Origin: Diplonema papillatum
Lineage: Eukaryota > Euglenozoa > Diplonemea > Diplonemida > Diplonemidae
DNA length: 64,000 bases
Direction: 5' to 3'
NCBI GenBank assembly: GCA_030068145.1
Contig: JAPJBO010000161.1
Location: 248,001-312,000, forward strand
Shown in pieces: positions 1 through 11,655 of the stretch. Under the pieces are notes generated by a model. The model ran no database searches, was not told where the DNA came from, and saw only the letters and a program-made list of their open reading frames with translations. Each line of letters begins with the position of its first letter. Position 1 is the first letter of the stretch. The translations under genes and the position numbers were made by a program.

Positions 1-288
1 ACACACATCCGACGACTCGTATACGAGAATGATCCTCGCATTCTCGCATAAAATTTTCGCCTGCGAGGATGGTAGTACGAGTGAAACCGTTTCCTCTTGT
101 GTCCATGCATCTTGCACTGTGAGGTTTATCTCATTCTCGCATGTTCTCGCACATGCGACAATATGCGAGAATTTTGCGAGAAGTCGACCTCAAAACGAAG
201 ATACGCGAGGATACAAGTCGGATCGGATGCATGCCTCGGGGGGGGAGAATCTTAGTTTAATGTTTAGGCAGAACACTGCCATGCATAG

Positions 289-525
289 GGGGATTGCAAG
301 AACGTGCTTGGAATGGGTATGTGCTCAGGACTGGTCCCGTCTGCGCCGTGTTTCGGTCCTTTAAGCCACGGGCACATGAGGCGGATCATCATCAGCGGAA
401 CCTGAGTGTCTGCAGACAGGACAGCGGTGTGAGTCTGGTTTGTCAGGCGGCTGTTCGTAGCTCGTCACAGCCAGGATCACCCGTGCTACTAGAGCACAGG
501 CGAATCACACTGTCATGCATAGGGG
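289..525 (+). repeat. Dispersed repeat A (about 235 bp)
   Basis: Begins GATTGCAAGAACGTGCTTGG and ends near CCCGTGCTACTAGAG. Other copies: 13487-13560, 13590-13805, 36331-36358 (start only), 47817-47890, 55437-55620 and 58443-58670. Copies are usually preceded by a G-run. No coding capacity is shared between copies, since frames differ. Confidence 0.8.
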
Positions 526-1514
526 GAGGGGGAACTGGGTAAGCTCGCCAGCCAGCCGGTTTCGGAGGGTTCACCAATCCACACCAGCGTGGCCGAACAA
601 CGTATTCGTGGCCCGAATGTTGGACACCCCTCCGAGCTCTGGAAGGCAGGATTCTGGATAAATCAGTAGCGGTAGTTTGAATTTGATATGCAGCAACAAT
701 CTGTGATCATAGACTGCGCATGGTAGTAGTGATTTGAACCTGACTTACAGCAACAATCTGGCGAGACTGGCGATAGACTGCACTGCATAGCAGCAACTGT
801 CGAAGTGCCGAACAGCAGCCGGGAGACAGCAGGCGCAGAGGGCAGGCCGCTTGCCTTGCCTGTTTTATTTTATCCTCTCATGGGACCCGCCTCCGGCAAT
901 CCCGACTGTCCAACCACGGAAAGTCGCAAAGGGTTTTGTGGCAGTTTCTGTTTCCGTCCTGCGTGTTTCCGAGTTGGGGCTTGCTTGCTCGGATAATCGT
1001 CACACATAAGAACCTGCGAGGGAGAAAAGGAAGTGCGCCGAATCATCTGGCGATTCCTCGCCATCAAACTGCACATCTGACGTGAAGCGCGCACCGGAGA
1101 CAACCAGTAGTGCACAGAGGTAGTCTGCAGCGGCTTGTGCTGTCTATCGTCACAGATTCTTGCTGCGTAACAAGTTCAAACACATAAGACTACTGCCGAA
1201 GAAGACGCCAACCCCCGATTATCTGTGCCGTGTCAGGAGCGCGAGCCTGCGAAATACAGCCCCGAAAAATACAGTTTTTCGGAGGGGGTGGGGTCGCCGA
1301 CTGCTCCTGTGGTCTGCACGGTGAGACCCAGCATCGGAAGCTGGAGGTAAAGAGGGTGTGCCCGAGTCACACCCGAAAAGCCGGTGTGACACCCGCTTTT
1401 TCAACTCCAGCTTTAGCTCCAGATTCAGAGGATGGAATCCGCCGTGTGGCCAGTGCGGTTCGCATGGCCAGTGTGGTTCGCACTTGACCAACAGGTCCAG
1501 CCCCCGCACGCCAA

Positions 1515-1635
1515 GCCCTGGCTTAAGGTGTCCGAGTGATCGCTCATCAGATCCCACAACACAGGGTGTCGGTTCATCTTGACAGCAGGACGGTGGCCAT
1601 GGAAGTCGGCTTCCGATAATGAGTGTGTGTAGGGT
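1515..1635 (+). rRNA. LSU rRNA domain II-III fragment
   Basis: GATCGCTCATCAGATCCCAC, GGTTCATCTTGACAGCAGGA and CGGTGGCCATGGAAGTCGGC match conserved LSU sequence. One of five copies in the window. Confidence 0.8.
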
Positions 1636-2039
1636 ACGTGGTCCACCCCACGAAGTCGTTGCACTTTGGTGTTGATCATGTCACTCTTCCACCCAGTATT
1701 TGATAAGTTGCTTGGCTTTCAGTTGAAAAGGGTTTTCCTTTTCGTCTCTCTCGTTCGTGACTTGTGCATGTATCATTCTCTGCCCATGCTTTCATATGCT
1801 TTCAAGGCAGTGGGTGCCCATTTTCTTTAGAGTTGAAGCTACGAAAAAAAGCTAGGAACGAAATCGTCTTCTGGTGAAGGAAGAATGTTCCCCGCGGCGG
1901 CATTTTCTTTTTGCGTTTAGCGGGACGGGGGTTGAGCTCACTTCGCTGCGCCGCGCAGCGTGAATGATTGTCGGTTGCTTGGGTTTACGTCGCGTGCGGA
2001 CGACGTTTTCTTTTGGGTACAGACGGCGGCGAAGGCCCC

Positions 2040-2190
2040 TCTGCACAATACACGAAACAACAGGTCTCCTCAAGGCCCCCCTACACGAAACAACAGGTCT
2101 CCTCCTCAAGGCCACCCTACACGAAACGACAGGTCTCCTCCTCAAGGCCACCCTGCACGAAGCAACAGGTCTCCTCCTCCCCCTCAAAAA
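2040..2190 (+). repeat. Minisatellite, about 36-bp unit, four copies
   Basis: CACGAAACAACAGGTCTCCT with AAGGCCACCCTA recurs four times in order. Confidence 0.85.
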
Positions 2191-2209
2191 GATACCAGAG
2201 CCGATCCAC

Positions 2210-2540
2210 CCACATCCCCTGGAATGAATTGCCTGCTGCTGTGGGGCAGCAGGACACCTCGTCCAGGTGGGTAGCGTCACCTGCCCGATGCGAGCTGATT
2301 GCCGGCTGGATGCGGGCAACTGCACCTTCGTACCACCGACACCCTCTGGGTGCTTCCAGGTAACGCGCAATCGGGGGGTTTGAAACACGATGATTTCATA
2401 ACGCCCGCGCCCACGCGGCGTTGACTGTGGCTGGTCTCTGAAAGGGCTGCCTTGATGTCACCTTGATCAAACTCACACTAACCTGAAACTGCTGCTGTCG
2501 ATCACAGTCTACCAGCAGTCTATCACAGTCTGCCAGCGTG
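2210..2540 (+). repeat. Dispersed repeat B (SINE-like, about 300 bp)
   Basis: Contains GGAATGAATTGCCTGCTGCT, GGTAGCGTCACCTGCCCGAT, CACCGACACCCTCTGGGTGC and TTGATCAAACTCACACTAAC. Full or partial copies lie at 19690-19760, 27285-27440, 40595-40690, 42150-42530 and 61255-61550. CLASP intron copies were not seen. Confidence 0.75.
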
Positions 2541-2927
2541 GGCCGGCTCAAAAAAAAAGATACACTGAGGAGTCCAGCCTCAGAAGCCGGAGCTAAAGCT
2601 GGAGTTAAAAAAGCGGGAGTCGCATCCGCTGTTCGGATGTGGCTCGGACACACCCTCTTTAACTCCAGCTTTTGAGGATAGACTCCACGCACAATTACGT
2701 GGTGTCCATCCGTCGTGGGACGATTCCTTTCGGCTTTCTTTTTGTTGCCGACTCAATGTTGAGCCATAGACTATGGCCCATAGTAGCCAAGCAAAAAAAA
2801 AAAAAAAAAAAAAAACCTGGTCTAAGTCCGTCCTTTGCTGCGATCTGGCCCGTGGCTGCACGTGGGGTCTTCCTGGATCTTGCGGTGGCAAAAAAAGTGA
2901 GTTTTTAGCCGGAATTGGCAAGGCGGA

Positions 2928-3930
2928 AAAGGATGGAGTGCGGCGACAAAAAGCACCCGCGCAGTAGTAGGGACGAACTGTAGTTGGAATTCGTCCCAAA
3001 AGTTGGGTCGTCATGCCGGAGTGTGGGTACCTCGGTTGGTTTTTAGAGTTAAAGTTCGCTTGAAATACCGGGGTTTTAGGGTCTCCGTGTGACCGTTCAT
3101 GAATGGGTTCTCTTAGAGCAAGAAAGGGCTTTATGGTTACGGATTGTATATTTAGTGCATGCTTTCGTTATGGGTTATGGCTAGCCATATCCGGGACTGT
3201 TTGTGACCGACACCAAGTACTTTCCTTCGTGGAGTGTAATCTTGGGCCCCCCACGTTCTACAAGTAAAAGGATGGAGTGCGGCGACAAAAAGCACCCGCG
3301 CAGTAGTAGGGACGAACTGTAGTTGGAATTCATCCCAAAAGTTGGGTCGTCATGCCGGAGTGTGGGTCGGTTGGTTTTTAGCGTTTATTGTGGTTTAGAG
3401 GTTCGGTGTTTTAGGGTCTCCGGTTGACCATTGAGGCTGTGAGGCGGGTGGTATGTGGGTAGTAGGTATGCTTAAATACGGCTAGCCATGTTTGTAAGTG
3501 TTGCGACCGACACCAAGAAGGTTTTTAGAGTTATAGTTCGCTTGAGAATCCGGGATTTTAGAGTCTCCGGGTGACTTTCGTCGAATGGGTTCTTTTAAAG
3601 CTATTACGGGTGGGTTTGGGGGGGCATGCATGGCTTCTTTCGTGTACACCTTACTTGGTCGCTTTGGCGAGTCAGGTTCGAAACAACTTGTAGAGTCAAT
3701 TTTTAGAGTTAAAGTTCGCTTGAAATTCCGGGGGTTTACCGTCTCCGTGTGACCGTTCATGAATGGGTTCTCTTAGAGCAAGAAAGGGCTATATGGTTAC
3801 GGGTTGTATATTTGGTGCACGCTTTCGTTATGGGTTATGGCTAGCCATGTCCGGGACTGTTTATGACCGACACCAAGTACAATCCTTCGTGAGTGTAGTC
3901 TTGGGCCCACGTTTTTCTACAAGAGTGGAA
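2928..3930 (+). repeat. Dispersed repeat C cluster and 100-bp direct repeat
   Basis: AGAGTTAAAGTTCGCTTGAA with GTCTCCGTGTGACCG recurs at about 3041, 3520 and 3698, followed by TATGGCTAGCCATGTCCGGG. A 100-bp block with GGATGGAGTGCGGCGACAAA is repeated at 2928 and 3270. Single copies of repeat C lie near 7507, 7720 (inverted), 30013, 33774, 59230, 59410, 59600 and 61845. Confidence 0.75.
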
Positions 3931-5267
3931 AGCTTTCTTTTTGGACCGTGACACATGTGTGTCATGTTTTTGCAGCCCTTCTGGGTTGTGTGTTACCGTT
4001 GATCCCAAGGGGTGATCAGTTTCCTTTATTTTTGAGAGTATTTTGTGATCACGTGGGGGTTCGTTGTGTGAACGGTTCCTTCAATCCGTGTTCCTTTGGA
4101 GCAACACGTCGAGGATCCTTCTTGAACAAGAAACTCCGCCGCGGCCATCACCAGCCCGCCGTGCAACCGCTGTGTCGGTGCGCCACGTCCGCAGTAGTTG
4201 TCGCGGCCGACAGGAGAATCTTTGATTAGTGTTTAGGCAGAACGCTACCTCTATGCATGGTTGGATGCTAGCGCCAAGCCTGCTTCGGTAAAAAAAAAAA
4301 AAAACAGAAATCTCGCCACAATAACCACAATGTAATTGTAGGTGCAAGCTTGGCCCTTCAAAGAACGCCTTTCTCTAGCGGCGGGGGGGGAGAATAGTTG
4401 AGTTGCAGCTCTTGACAAAGATAGATGGAAAAAAGAAGGTGTTTTTATTCTTCGCTTTTTCTCACGAACGGGGGGGTCGGTCCTGCTTTTGGCTTTGCAG
4501 GTTCTCCCGACTCCCCTATTCGTGGTCAGCACAAACTCAAGAGGTCTAGTCAACTATTCCCTGCAGTATTGGCATACTTTCAAGAAAAAAAAGATCGCGC
4601 TGGTCACGGTTTTCCCTTTGTTTATTTTATTATATTTTTCGCTTTTTTTTTTTTTTTTTTTTTTGCCTCCTTGCGCCGAAATTGACAGCCAGGGGTATTA
4701 TGCTTCGCCCGCCCGCGTGCCGAATATTCGTGGGACTCCGGGTTGGGCTTGGGCTCGTGTCGGGGGGGTTTACGCATCGGTTCAGAGCGGCCCGTCCACT
4801 CAACTGCAACAGGGCCGGGATAGAGGGCGGGACTCGATTCGTGTTGTTTTCTCGCATCCCCCGGGCTTCGTTCTACTCTTCCCTTTCGTTTTTTTCTTGT
4901 TTTTGCAGACCGTGTTTGGGTGCCGTGAGTCGAAATGCTCTGTGTTCGGCGCGCTTCCTCCAGTCTCTCTTCCGGCATTGTGAAAAACGAAAGGGGGGAG
5001 AAACGTCCAAAAAAAAAATGCGCTGCCCAAGAGTGCCTGTCTGCGTGCTAACAGACGCAATACCTGCCGTTTCTTTGTGCCTCCCCGACTGGACGTTTCT
5101 GCACCTACCATAATCAGGTGCGTGACGCTTTGGAGGACGGCGTGCTTGCGCCTAATTCGCAGCACTCTGCCGGCCACGCCTTTATTTTGTGTGGCAAGCG
5201 ATCAAACAGCAAACCCGAAATTTGTCCCGCCACGCTTCGTGTGGCTGCTGCGTGCCGCCTCGATTCG
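3931..5267. other. No supported gene
   Basis: Low-complexity DNA with A- and T-runs (4290, 4640, 5010). The overlapping frames of 60-160 codons on both strands include homopolymer translations and are not credible genes. Confidence 0.5.
4210..4290 (+). repeat. Three-hairpin repeat, diverged copy
   Basis: GGAGAATCTTTGATTAGTGT, GGCAGAACGCTACC and TTGGATGCTAGCGCCAA correspond to the family, followed by an A-tract instead of the third hairpin. Confidence 0.5.
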
Positions 5268-5558
5268 TCTGTTCGGCGCTCAGGCAGGGCACTGCCTCTG
5301 GTTGGTGCCAGCATCAAGTCTTCTTCGAACCCCTTCGGGTGCCGACGCGACCCTTCGAGCCGGGTGCTCTGCATTCGCCCGAGCTCTACTGAGCTCGTGC
5401 CGGGAGAAGAAGCTCCGCTTAATGCTCAAGCAGGGCACTGCCTCTTCGATGCATGGTTGATGTCAGCATCAAGTCTTCTTCGAACCCCTTCGGGGAAAGG
5501 GGGGTGCCGACGCGACCCTTCGAGCCGGGTGCTCTGCATTCGCCCGAGCTCTACTGAC
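5268..5558 (+). repeat. Two three-hairpin copies within a tandem duplication
   Basis: GGCAGGGCACTGCC and TTGGTGCCAGCATCAA (5285-5325), then AGCAGGGCACTGCC and TTGATGTCAGCATCAA (5428-5475), each followed by AAGTCTTCTTCGAACCCCTT and by the same segment GGGTGCTCTGCATTCGCCCG. The duplication ends just before the LSU 5' fragment. Confidence 0.65.
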
Positions 5559-5602
5559 GCCTTGCTGTCCGAATTGCCGTGGCTGCGTGCGGGAGGCCCG
5601 CC

Positions 5603-5840
5603 AGCTGACCTCAGCTGTTGAAGATCTACGCGCGAAACTTAAGCATATCACTCAGCGCAGGAAGAGAAAGCAACAGCGATGCTCCTAGTAACGGCGAGTG
5701 AACAGGGCAGAGCCCAAGCCTGAACCGGTGTTCTACGGATATCCGGAATGTGGCGCAAGATACAACTGGCGTCGAGGTAAGTCTCCTGGAATGGGGTATC
5801 CACAGAGGGTGAGAGTCCCGTATTTCCTCGACGAGCCATC
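5603..5840 (+). rRNA. LSU rRNA 5' domain I fragment (likely pseudogene)
   Basis: The sequence contains TGACCTCAG, ACTTAAGCATATCA, the GGAAGAGAAAGC block and CTAGTAACGGCGAGTGAACA, followed by GAGAGTCCCGTATTTCCTCG. This is the start of nuclear large-subunit rRNA. It ends abruptly where the CLASP-derived repeats begin. Confidence 0.9.
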
Positions 5841-6272
5841 GTCAACGACTTCAGCTATCCAGCACCAAAACTTTGAATCGCGCGACCGGGGGATGCGATG
5901 CTCTGCTACTCACATGGAATGTGATCAACTTCAACTGCGACGTTGTCAACAGCTTCAGCAGTCCAACATCCTGTCGTATCGAGCTGTGAGTCATCCCAAA
6001 CCGTGAAGCCGGCGATCACGCGACCTGGGATGCGATGCTCTGCTACTCACATGAAATGTGATCAACTTCAACTGCGACGTTGTCAACAGCTTCAGCAGTC
6101 CAACATCCTGTCGTATCGAGCTGTGAGTCATCCCAAACCGTGAACACGCGACCTGGGATGCGATGCTCTGCTACTCACATGAAATGTGATCAACTTCAAC
6201 TGCGACGTTGTCAACAGCTTCAGCAGTCCAACATCCTGTCGTGTCGAGCTGTGAGTCATCCCAAACCGTGAA
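5840..6272 (-). repeat. Tandem partial copies of the CLASP last exon
   Basis: Three units of about 130 bp and a shorter fragment follow the CLASP stop codon. Each carries a diverged version of the last-exon segment around GTGATCAACTTCAACTGCGA and the stop-codon context GATCACGCGACCTGGGATGC, so they derive from the gene's 3' end. They are identical to each other over most of their length but differ from the gene, so the array was amplified after the first copy diverged. Confidence 0.8.
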
Positions 6273-6280
6273 GCCGGCGA

Positions 6281-9200
6281 TCACGCGACCTGGGATGCGA
6301 TGTCGATGTCCGATTTTCCGTGTCTTCTGTTCACATATATTGTGATCAACTTCAACTGCGAGGTCGTCAACGGCTTAAGCAACCCAACGCACCGCGATCC
6401 CAAAGCCAAATACAAGGCCACGAAGCAGAAGACGGTGGCCTGCGTTCGGGGTTTAAACGGTAAAGCGTGTGCGAAGAGCGAGCTCGTATCAGGTATGCGC
6501 GCTCCTAAGTCTTTGGGCCGCACGCGTTCTCACACTGACGCACTGCGTTTCCACGCTGCGGTGTCCTGCCTTAGAAGCTGGAGTGAAAAAAAAAGGGTAC
6601 GTTTACACGCGTTCTGGCTGTAGCAGACTCACTTCTCGAATGAGCTTCTGCAATGAGCCGCAGGTCTCCCGATTGAGCAAGGTATCAGGGTTCTACCTGA
6701 CTTCTCTCTTTTAGCGTACGCACGCCTGGCTTTGTGATACCAGTACGCGGCCAACTATGGGTGGATCGCTTGAGCATCATCCATTTTCGGGACCGGTGCA
6801 TTCGGCAGGTGAGTTGTTACACACTCATTCTCGGATGCCGACTTCCATGGCCACCGTCCTGCTGTCAAGATGAACCGACACCCTTTGTGGGATCTGATGA
6901 GCGATCACTCGGACACCTTAAGTCAGCTCTCGGTTCATCCCGCGTTTCTTGTGTCCTTCCTTCCCTTTCCGATGATGATTACTTCGGATGGATTGGCGAA
7001 CTCGATTACCCAAGCCAAGATCTGAGTACAATGCCGAAGACTCAAGCCGAGACCGAGTGCGACAGAAGCTAGCTGTCAATGCCATATCTACTCGTACGGT
7101 GGAAGTGCATGTAAGTGCATGAAAGCGCATGTTAGTGCATGTAAGTGCATGTTAGTGCACGTTAGTGCATGTAAGTGCATGTACCTACATAATACCTGCA
7201 TACCCTAGGTGTAGCCATCAGAGGTTATACCTAGGGTGTGTAGGTGTACCTCACGAATCAGGAGGATCACGAGGTGTACTGACACGACCGCGTGATCTGG
7301 GCACGCAAAACATTCACTTAAAAAGACAGACAGTCCCCTACAACGGCACCATACTGAGGAGGGCCTACCGTAAGTGAGGTAAACAACGAAGGGAGGGGGA
7401 AACAGTGTACAGATTTTTTTGGAGCATTCCTGGGTACTAAATGACTATATCGTGAGTCATTCCTGTCAGACAGTCTGACCGTTCTGCCGTCTTTTGTGGC
7501 TGTTTTTTTTTAGAGTTAAAGTTCGCTTGAAATTCCGGGGTTTTAGGGTCTCCGTGTGACCGTTCAAGAAAGGGCTATGTGGCTGCGTGTTGTTTATTTA
7601 GTGCACGCTTTCGTTATGGGCTATGGCTAGCCATGTCCGGGACTGTTTGTGACCGACACCAAGTACATTCCTTCGTGGAGTGTAGTCTTGGGCCCCCCAC
7701 GTTCTACAAGTTTTTGGTGTTTGGATGGAGACTTTAAAACCCCGGAGTTTCAAGCGAACTTTTGTTTGTTGTGCGTGCCGGTTGATCGTTTTCCCACTTG
7801 TATTTACCCTGTGCGTATTCAGGTAAGGAATTCTGATCAACCACCAAAACACGCTGCCTACGTCTTTTTAGCCTGCACAATACATGATGAAGGGCAACCC
7901 ACAAGATTGTTAGTACTAAAAAGAATAGCCACACACCTTGCGAACTTCGGCTCGGTTGGAGAGAAACCCGTCGTAGAGGGACTGCACGAAGCCCGTTGCG
8001 ATGGCGAGGAGGTCATCCCCGTTGGCGCCCATGCGCCCGACGACCTTCTCGAGCAGCTCGAAGAGGAACGGGATTTCCTCGTTCTCCGACGTGGGCCCGC
8101 GGTTGTGCAGCTCGCTGCCCACGACGTGCGCGCAGTCCTTTTCGTCGGCTTGCATCACCAGCGTCTCGAGCACGACACCGGCGTGGTCGCTGACCTGTGA
8201 GTGTGCGGGGCCCTGTTACGACGATCCCCCACGTTTGCGACGGCACGTTTTCGTGTTTCGATCGAGGTTTGAGTGAGTAGGTCCGCGCAGTGTGAGGGTC
8301 TTCCAGGGTCCTTTAAGGGTCCCGGCGGTTTGGCAACACATTTTGCGGGCGTTTTATCAACCCACACCGGTGTGGATCAACCTGGGGGTTCCAAATGTTT
8401 TTGGGTTCCCTGTGTAGTCGGGCTGTTTTTTGTGGCTGGCCCCGGGCTGGGAAGGGATCACCTGGGAGTTTCTGCTCTTCGCATTGTCTGACGAGAACTG
8501 CCTAGAAGAAAGGGAGAAGTAAGAACACGTCTTTGTAACTGATATCACGAGCGCAAGCGAATGTTGAATGACTGCCTTAACCCAGGGACACGAGCTTGGC
8601 GGGGTTAGGGAGGGTGGGAAAACTTGACTGTTTCTTTGAAGCAACCACACCCTGAAGGCTGTGTGCATCTTACTGTTTCTCGGAGTGCCATGCCTGCGAA
8701 GAGTATGTGAGAGTTACTCATTTACCAACGCCTGTTTCGTCCATGCGACACCCTTGTTCACGAAAATATCACGCCGTAGCAGAACGACCACACCCTACCC
8801 AATCCCAAGCACCCCCTAAACGCGTTAGGGGACTTCACAAGGTTTCACAACGGAGTGACACAACACCCGAAACGAGCTGCACCCGCTCACTTTTCTCAAC
8901 ACCCCGCCATACTCAAGCCTCTACGGTCAACCGGAGACTTCAAAATACCGACCTTCTAATCCACAAATAACGCTATAAAATATCTTTGTGTTGCTGTCAG
9001 GGTGTGCTGCGTGCAGTGTCGTGATTGGGTACACCACTGTGACACCACCGGAAGAAAACACAGCCAGGTGGGAGGCAGGTAGGGCCTACCTGAACCTTTC
9101 CGCATAATTACTCAGGTAGCCTACCTGGCGGCCCTGGCACGACAACACTGGGCCGACCGGCTGACCGAATGGTCATTGTTGACCCAATATCACTGGTCAG

Positions 9201-11595
9201 CCGTACATTTTTCGAGACTGGAGGTCCTATGAACATGCAATGTGAATAGCCTCTATTCGAGCCAACCCGGCTTTTCTTGCAACAATTATGAAACCGTATT
9301 GTTTTTGGACTGGATAATATTGCGGATATAACTTTTCTCCCGCCTGCCAGTAGGCAGGGGCGTGGCAGAGTGAGCGGGTGACGGCCTTCAGGCCAGTAAG
9401 CCCGGGTTCGAACCCCGCTCACCGCACTTTTCCGGCCGACTGTTGTTTTCGAGATTTCGTACGTGCGCTCGGCTAAGGCCGGCGCGTGGCGAGACTGGAG
9501 GCAGCAGGTAAAGTTCGGGGCGAAGCTAAGTTCGGGCAATGCTAAGTTCTGGTGAAGCTAAGTTCGAGTGATGCTAAGTTCGGGCGTTGCTAAGTTCTGG
9601 TGCTAAGCGCTCAGGCTGCGCTGGTACTGAAAAAAGTTCGGGCACGAAGCGAAGTTCGGCCAGGGTGGTAAAGTCCGGGTGAAGTCAAGGTCGGTGCTCG
9701 TGCCCGGGGGGGGACACCCCCCCCGGACCCCCCCGACCCACCGAGTACGGGAAAGGTTTGGCGCTGGTACCCGGGGGGGACACCCCTCGGACCCACCGAG
9801 CACGGGTAAAGTTTGGCGCTCGTACCCGGGAGGCCCCGCCGCACCCTTGCGGCAGCCTTTTCCCGCCCGTCCCCCCCCCGCCGGCCCTCTCCCGGGGCGA
9901 CGGGGTGACCCAAATACCGCGAGATACTGAGAAACTCCGCAAAAAACGCAAATTTCGGGCACATTAGACCCCGGAACGCAGCAAACCTCGAAAACAATCC
10001 CCGACCGGAAAAATGTCACGGGCGGGGTTCGAACCCGGGCCGACCGGCCTGAAGGCCGGCGCCCGCTCACTCTGCCACCCCTGTGCATTTTCCCAGAAGG
10101 GGAAAAAGCTTGCTCTGAACTATTATCCAGTCCAAAAACAATACGGTTTCATAATTGTTGCAAGAAAAGCCGGGTTGGCTCGAATAGAGGCTATTCACAT
10201 TGCATGTTCATAGGACCTCCAGTCTCGAACGAGCCAACCCGGCTTTTCTTGCAACAATTATGAAACCGTATTGTTTTTGGACTGGATAATATTGCGGATA
10301 TAACTTTTCTCCCGCCTGCCAGTAGGCAGGGGCGTGGCAGAGTGAGCGGGTGACGGCCTTCAGGCCAGTAAGCCCGGGTTCGAACCCCGCTCACCGCACT
10401 TTTCCGGCCGACTGTTGTTTTCGAGATTTCTTGTGTTCCGGGGTCTAATGTGCCCGAAATTTGCGTTTTTTGCGAAGTTTCTCAGTATCTCGCGGTATTT
10501 GGGTCACCCCGTCGCCCCGAGGCCGGCGGGGGGGGGACGGGCGGGAAAAGGCTGCCCCAGGCCCCGTGCCAGGGGTCCTGGCGCCCCACCCGGGTACGAG
10601 CGCCAAACTTTACCCGTGCTCGGTGGGTCCGAGGGGTGTCCCACCCGGGTACCAGCGCCAAACTTTTCCCGTGCTCGGTGGGTCCGAGGGGTGTCCCCCC
10701 GGGTACCAGCGCCAAACTTTTCCCGTACTCGGTGGGTCGGGGGGTGTCCCCCCCCCGGGCACGAGCACCGACCTTGGCTTCACCCGGACTTTACCACCCT
10801 GGCTGAACTTCGCTTACCAGCGCAGCCTGACTCGGCCCTGAGCGCTTAGCACCAGAACTTAGCAACGCCCGAACTTAGCATCACTCGAACTTAGCATTGC
10901 CCGAACTTTACTGTTCCCCGAACTTTAACTGCTGCCTCCAGTCTCGCCACGCGCCGGCCTTAGCCGAGCGCACGTACTTGTTGACCCAATATGACTGGTC
11001 AGCCGTACATTTTTGTTGACCCAATATGACTGGTCAGCCGTACATTTTTGTACCCAAAAATGACCAGTCATAAATGACAGGTCAGTGTTCAGCGATGGAT
11101 TTTTTTGTCGTAAATGACCGGTGTTTTTTACTTAGCGCGAGCACTGGATATTGCGACTTTGCGTATTTTGCAGAATATCGCGACCATGGTGCGTGCGGGT
11201 GCATAATACTCAGCTCGACCCTTAGATGCCGCTGTCGTCGAAGAGGGACGAGTTAGAGTGCAGGGACCATCTCCTCGGGGAGTTTCCGGTCTTCTCACTT
11301 CTCTTCGCGCTGCTACGGCGGGCGTAAGTCGCTCCGGAGGCGCGCTGCAGGTTGCGGCTCTGCTACAGGCACCGGAGTTGGTGCTGCAGCGGGCGCTCCC
11401 CCCCCAGGGTTTTACCCGGTCTGTCATTTTTCCAGGCCTTCTTGCATGTTGTGCCCGCAATGAAGTGTCAGCTTGGAACTGTTACGAACAAGAGGAATCC
11501 AACTGGTTAATTAACATTTCGCTTCATCACAGCGGTGGCGAGTGGAATGTGACTTCTGCCCAGTGCCCTGAATGTCAACGCTGAGAGAGTCAGGT

Positions 11596-11655
<60 letters not shown>

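Larger units (their letters stand above)
9459..10980. repeat. Large inverted repeat (arms about 740 bp) with tRNA-like boxes and minisatellites
   Basis: 9459-10190 and 10227-10980 are reverse complements at roughly 90% by eye: GTACGTGCGCTCGGCTAAGG at the left end reappears inverted at the right end, and the arms meet near 10208. Each arm holds GCTAAGTTC-type units, a 55-60 bp G/C-rich minisatellite (GGTACCCGGGGG, ACCCACCGAGCACGGG), a tRNA-like box and an AT-rich stretch. A further direct partial copy lies at 9197-9457. The whole element is inside CLASP intron 3. Confidence 0.85.

Noticed and set aside
1852-2388. 178-codon minus-strand frame with Arg/Pro repeats
   Set aside because: It crosses a minisatellite and dispersed repeat B and has no conservation of frame in other copies.
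9359-9427. Functional tRNA gene
   Set aside because: The A and B boxes are good, but the acceptor stem ends do not pair and the copies lie in a foldback repeat.
9603-10849. Many overlapping Pro/Gly/Arg-rich frames of 70-160 codons
   Set aside because: They are translations of a G/C-rich minisatellite in all frames within an inverted repeat, not genes.
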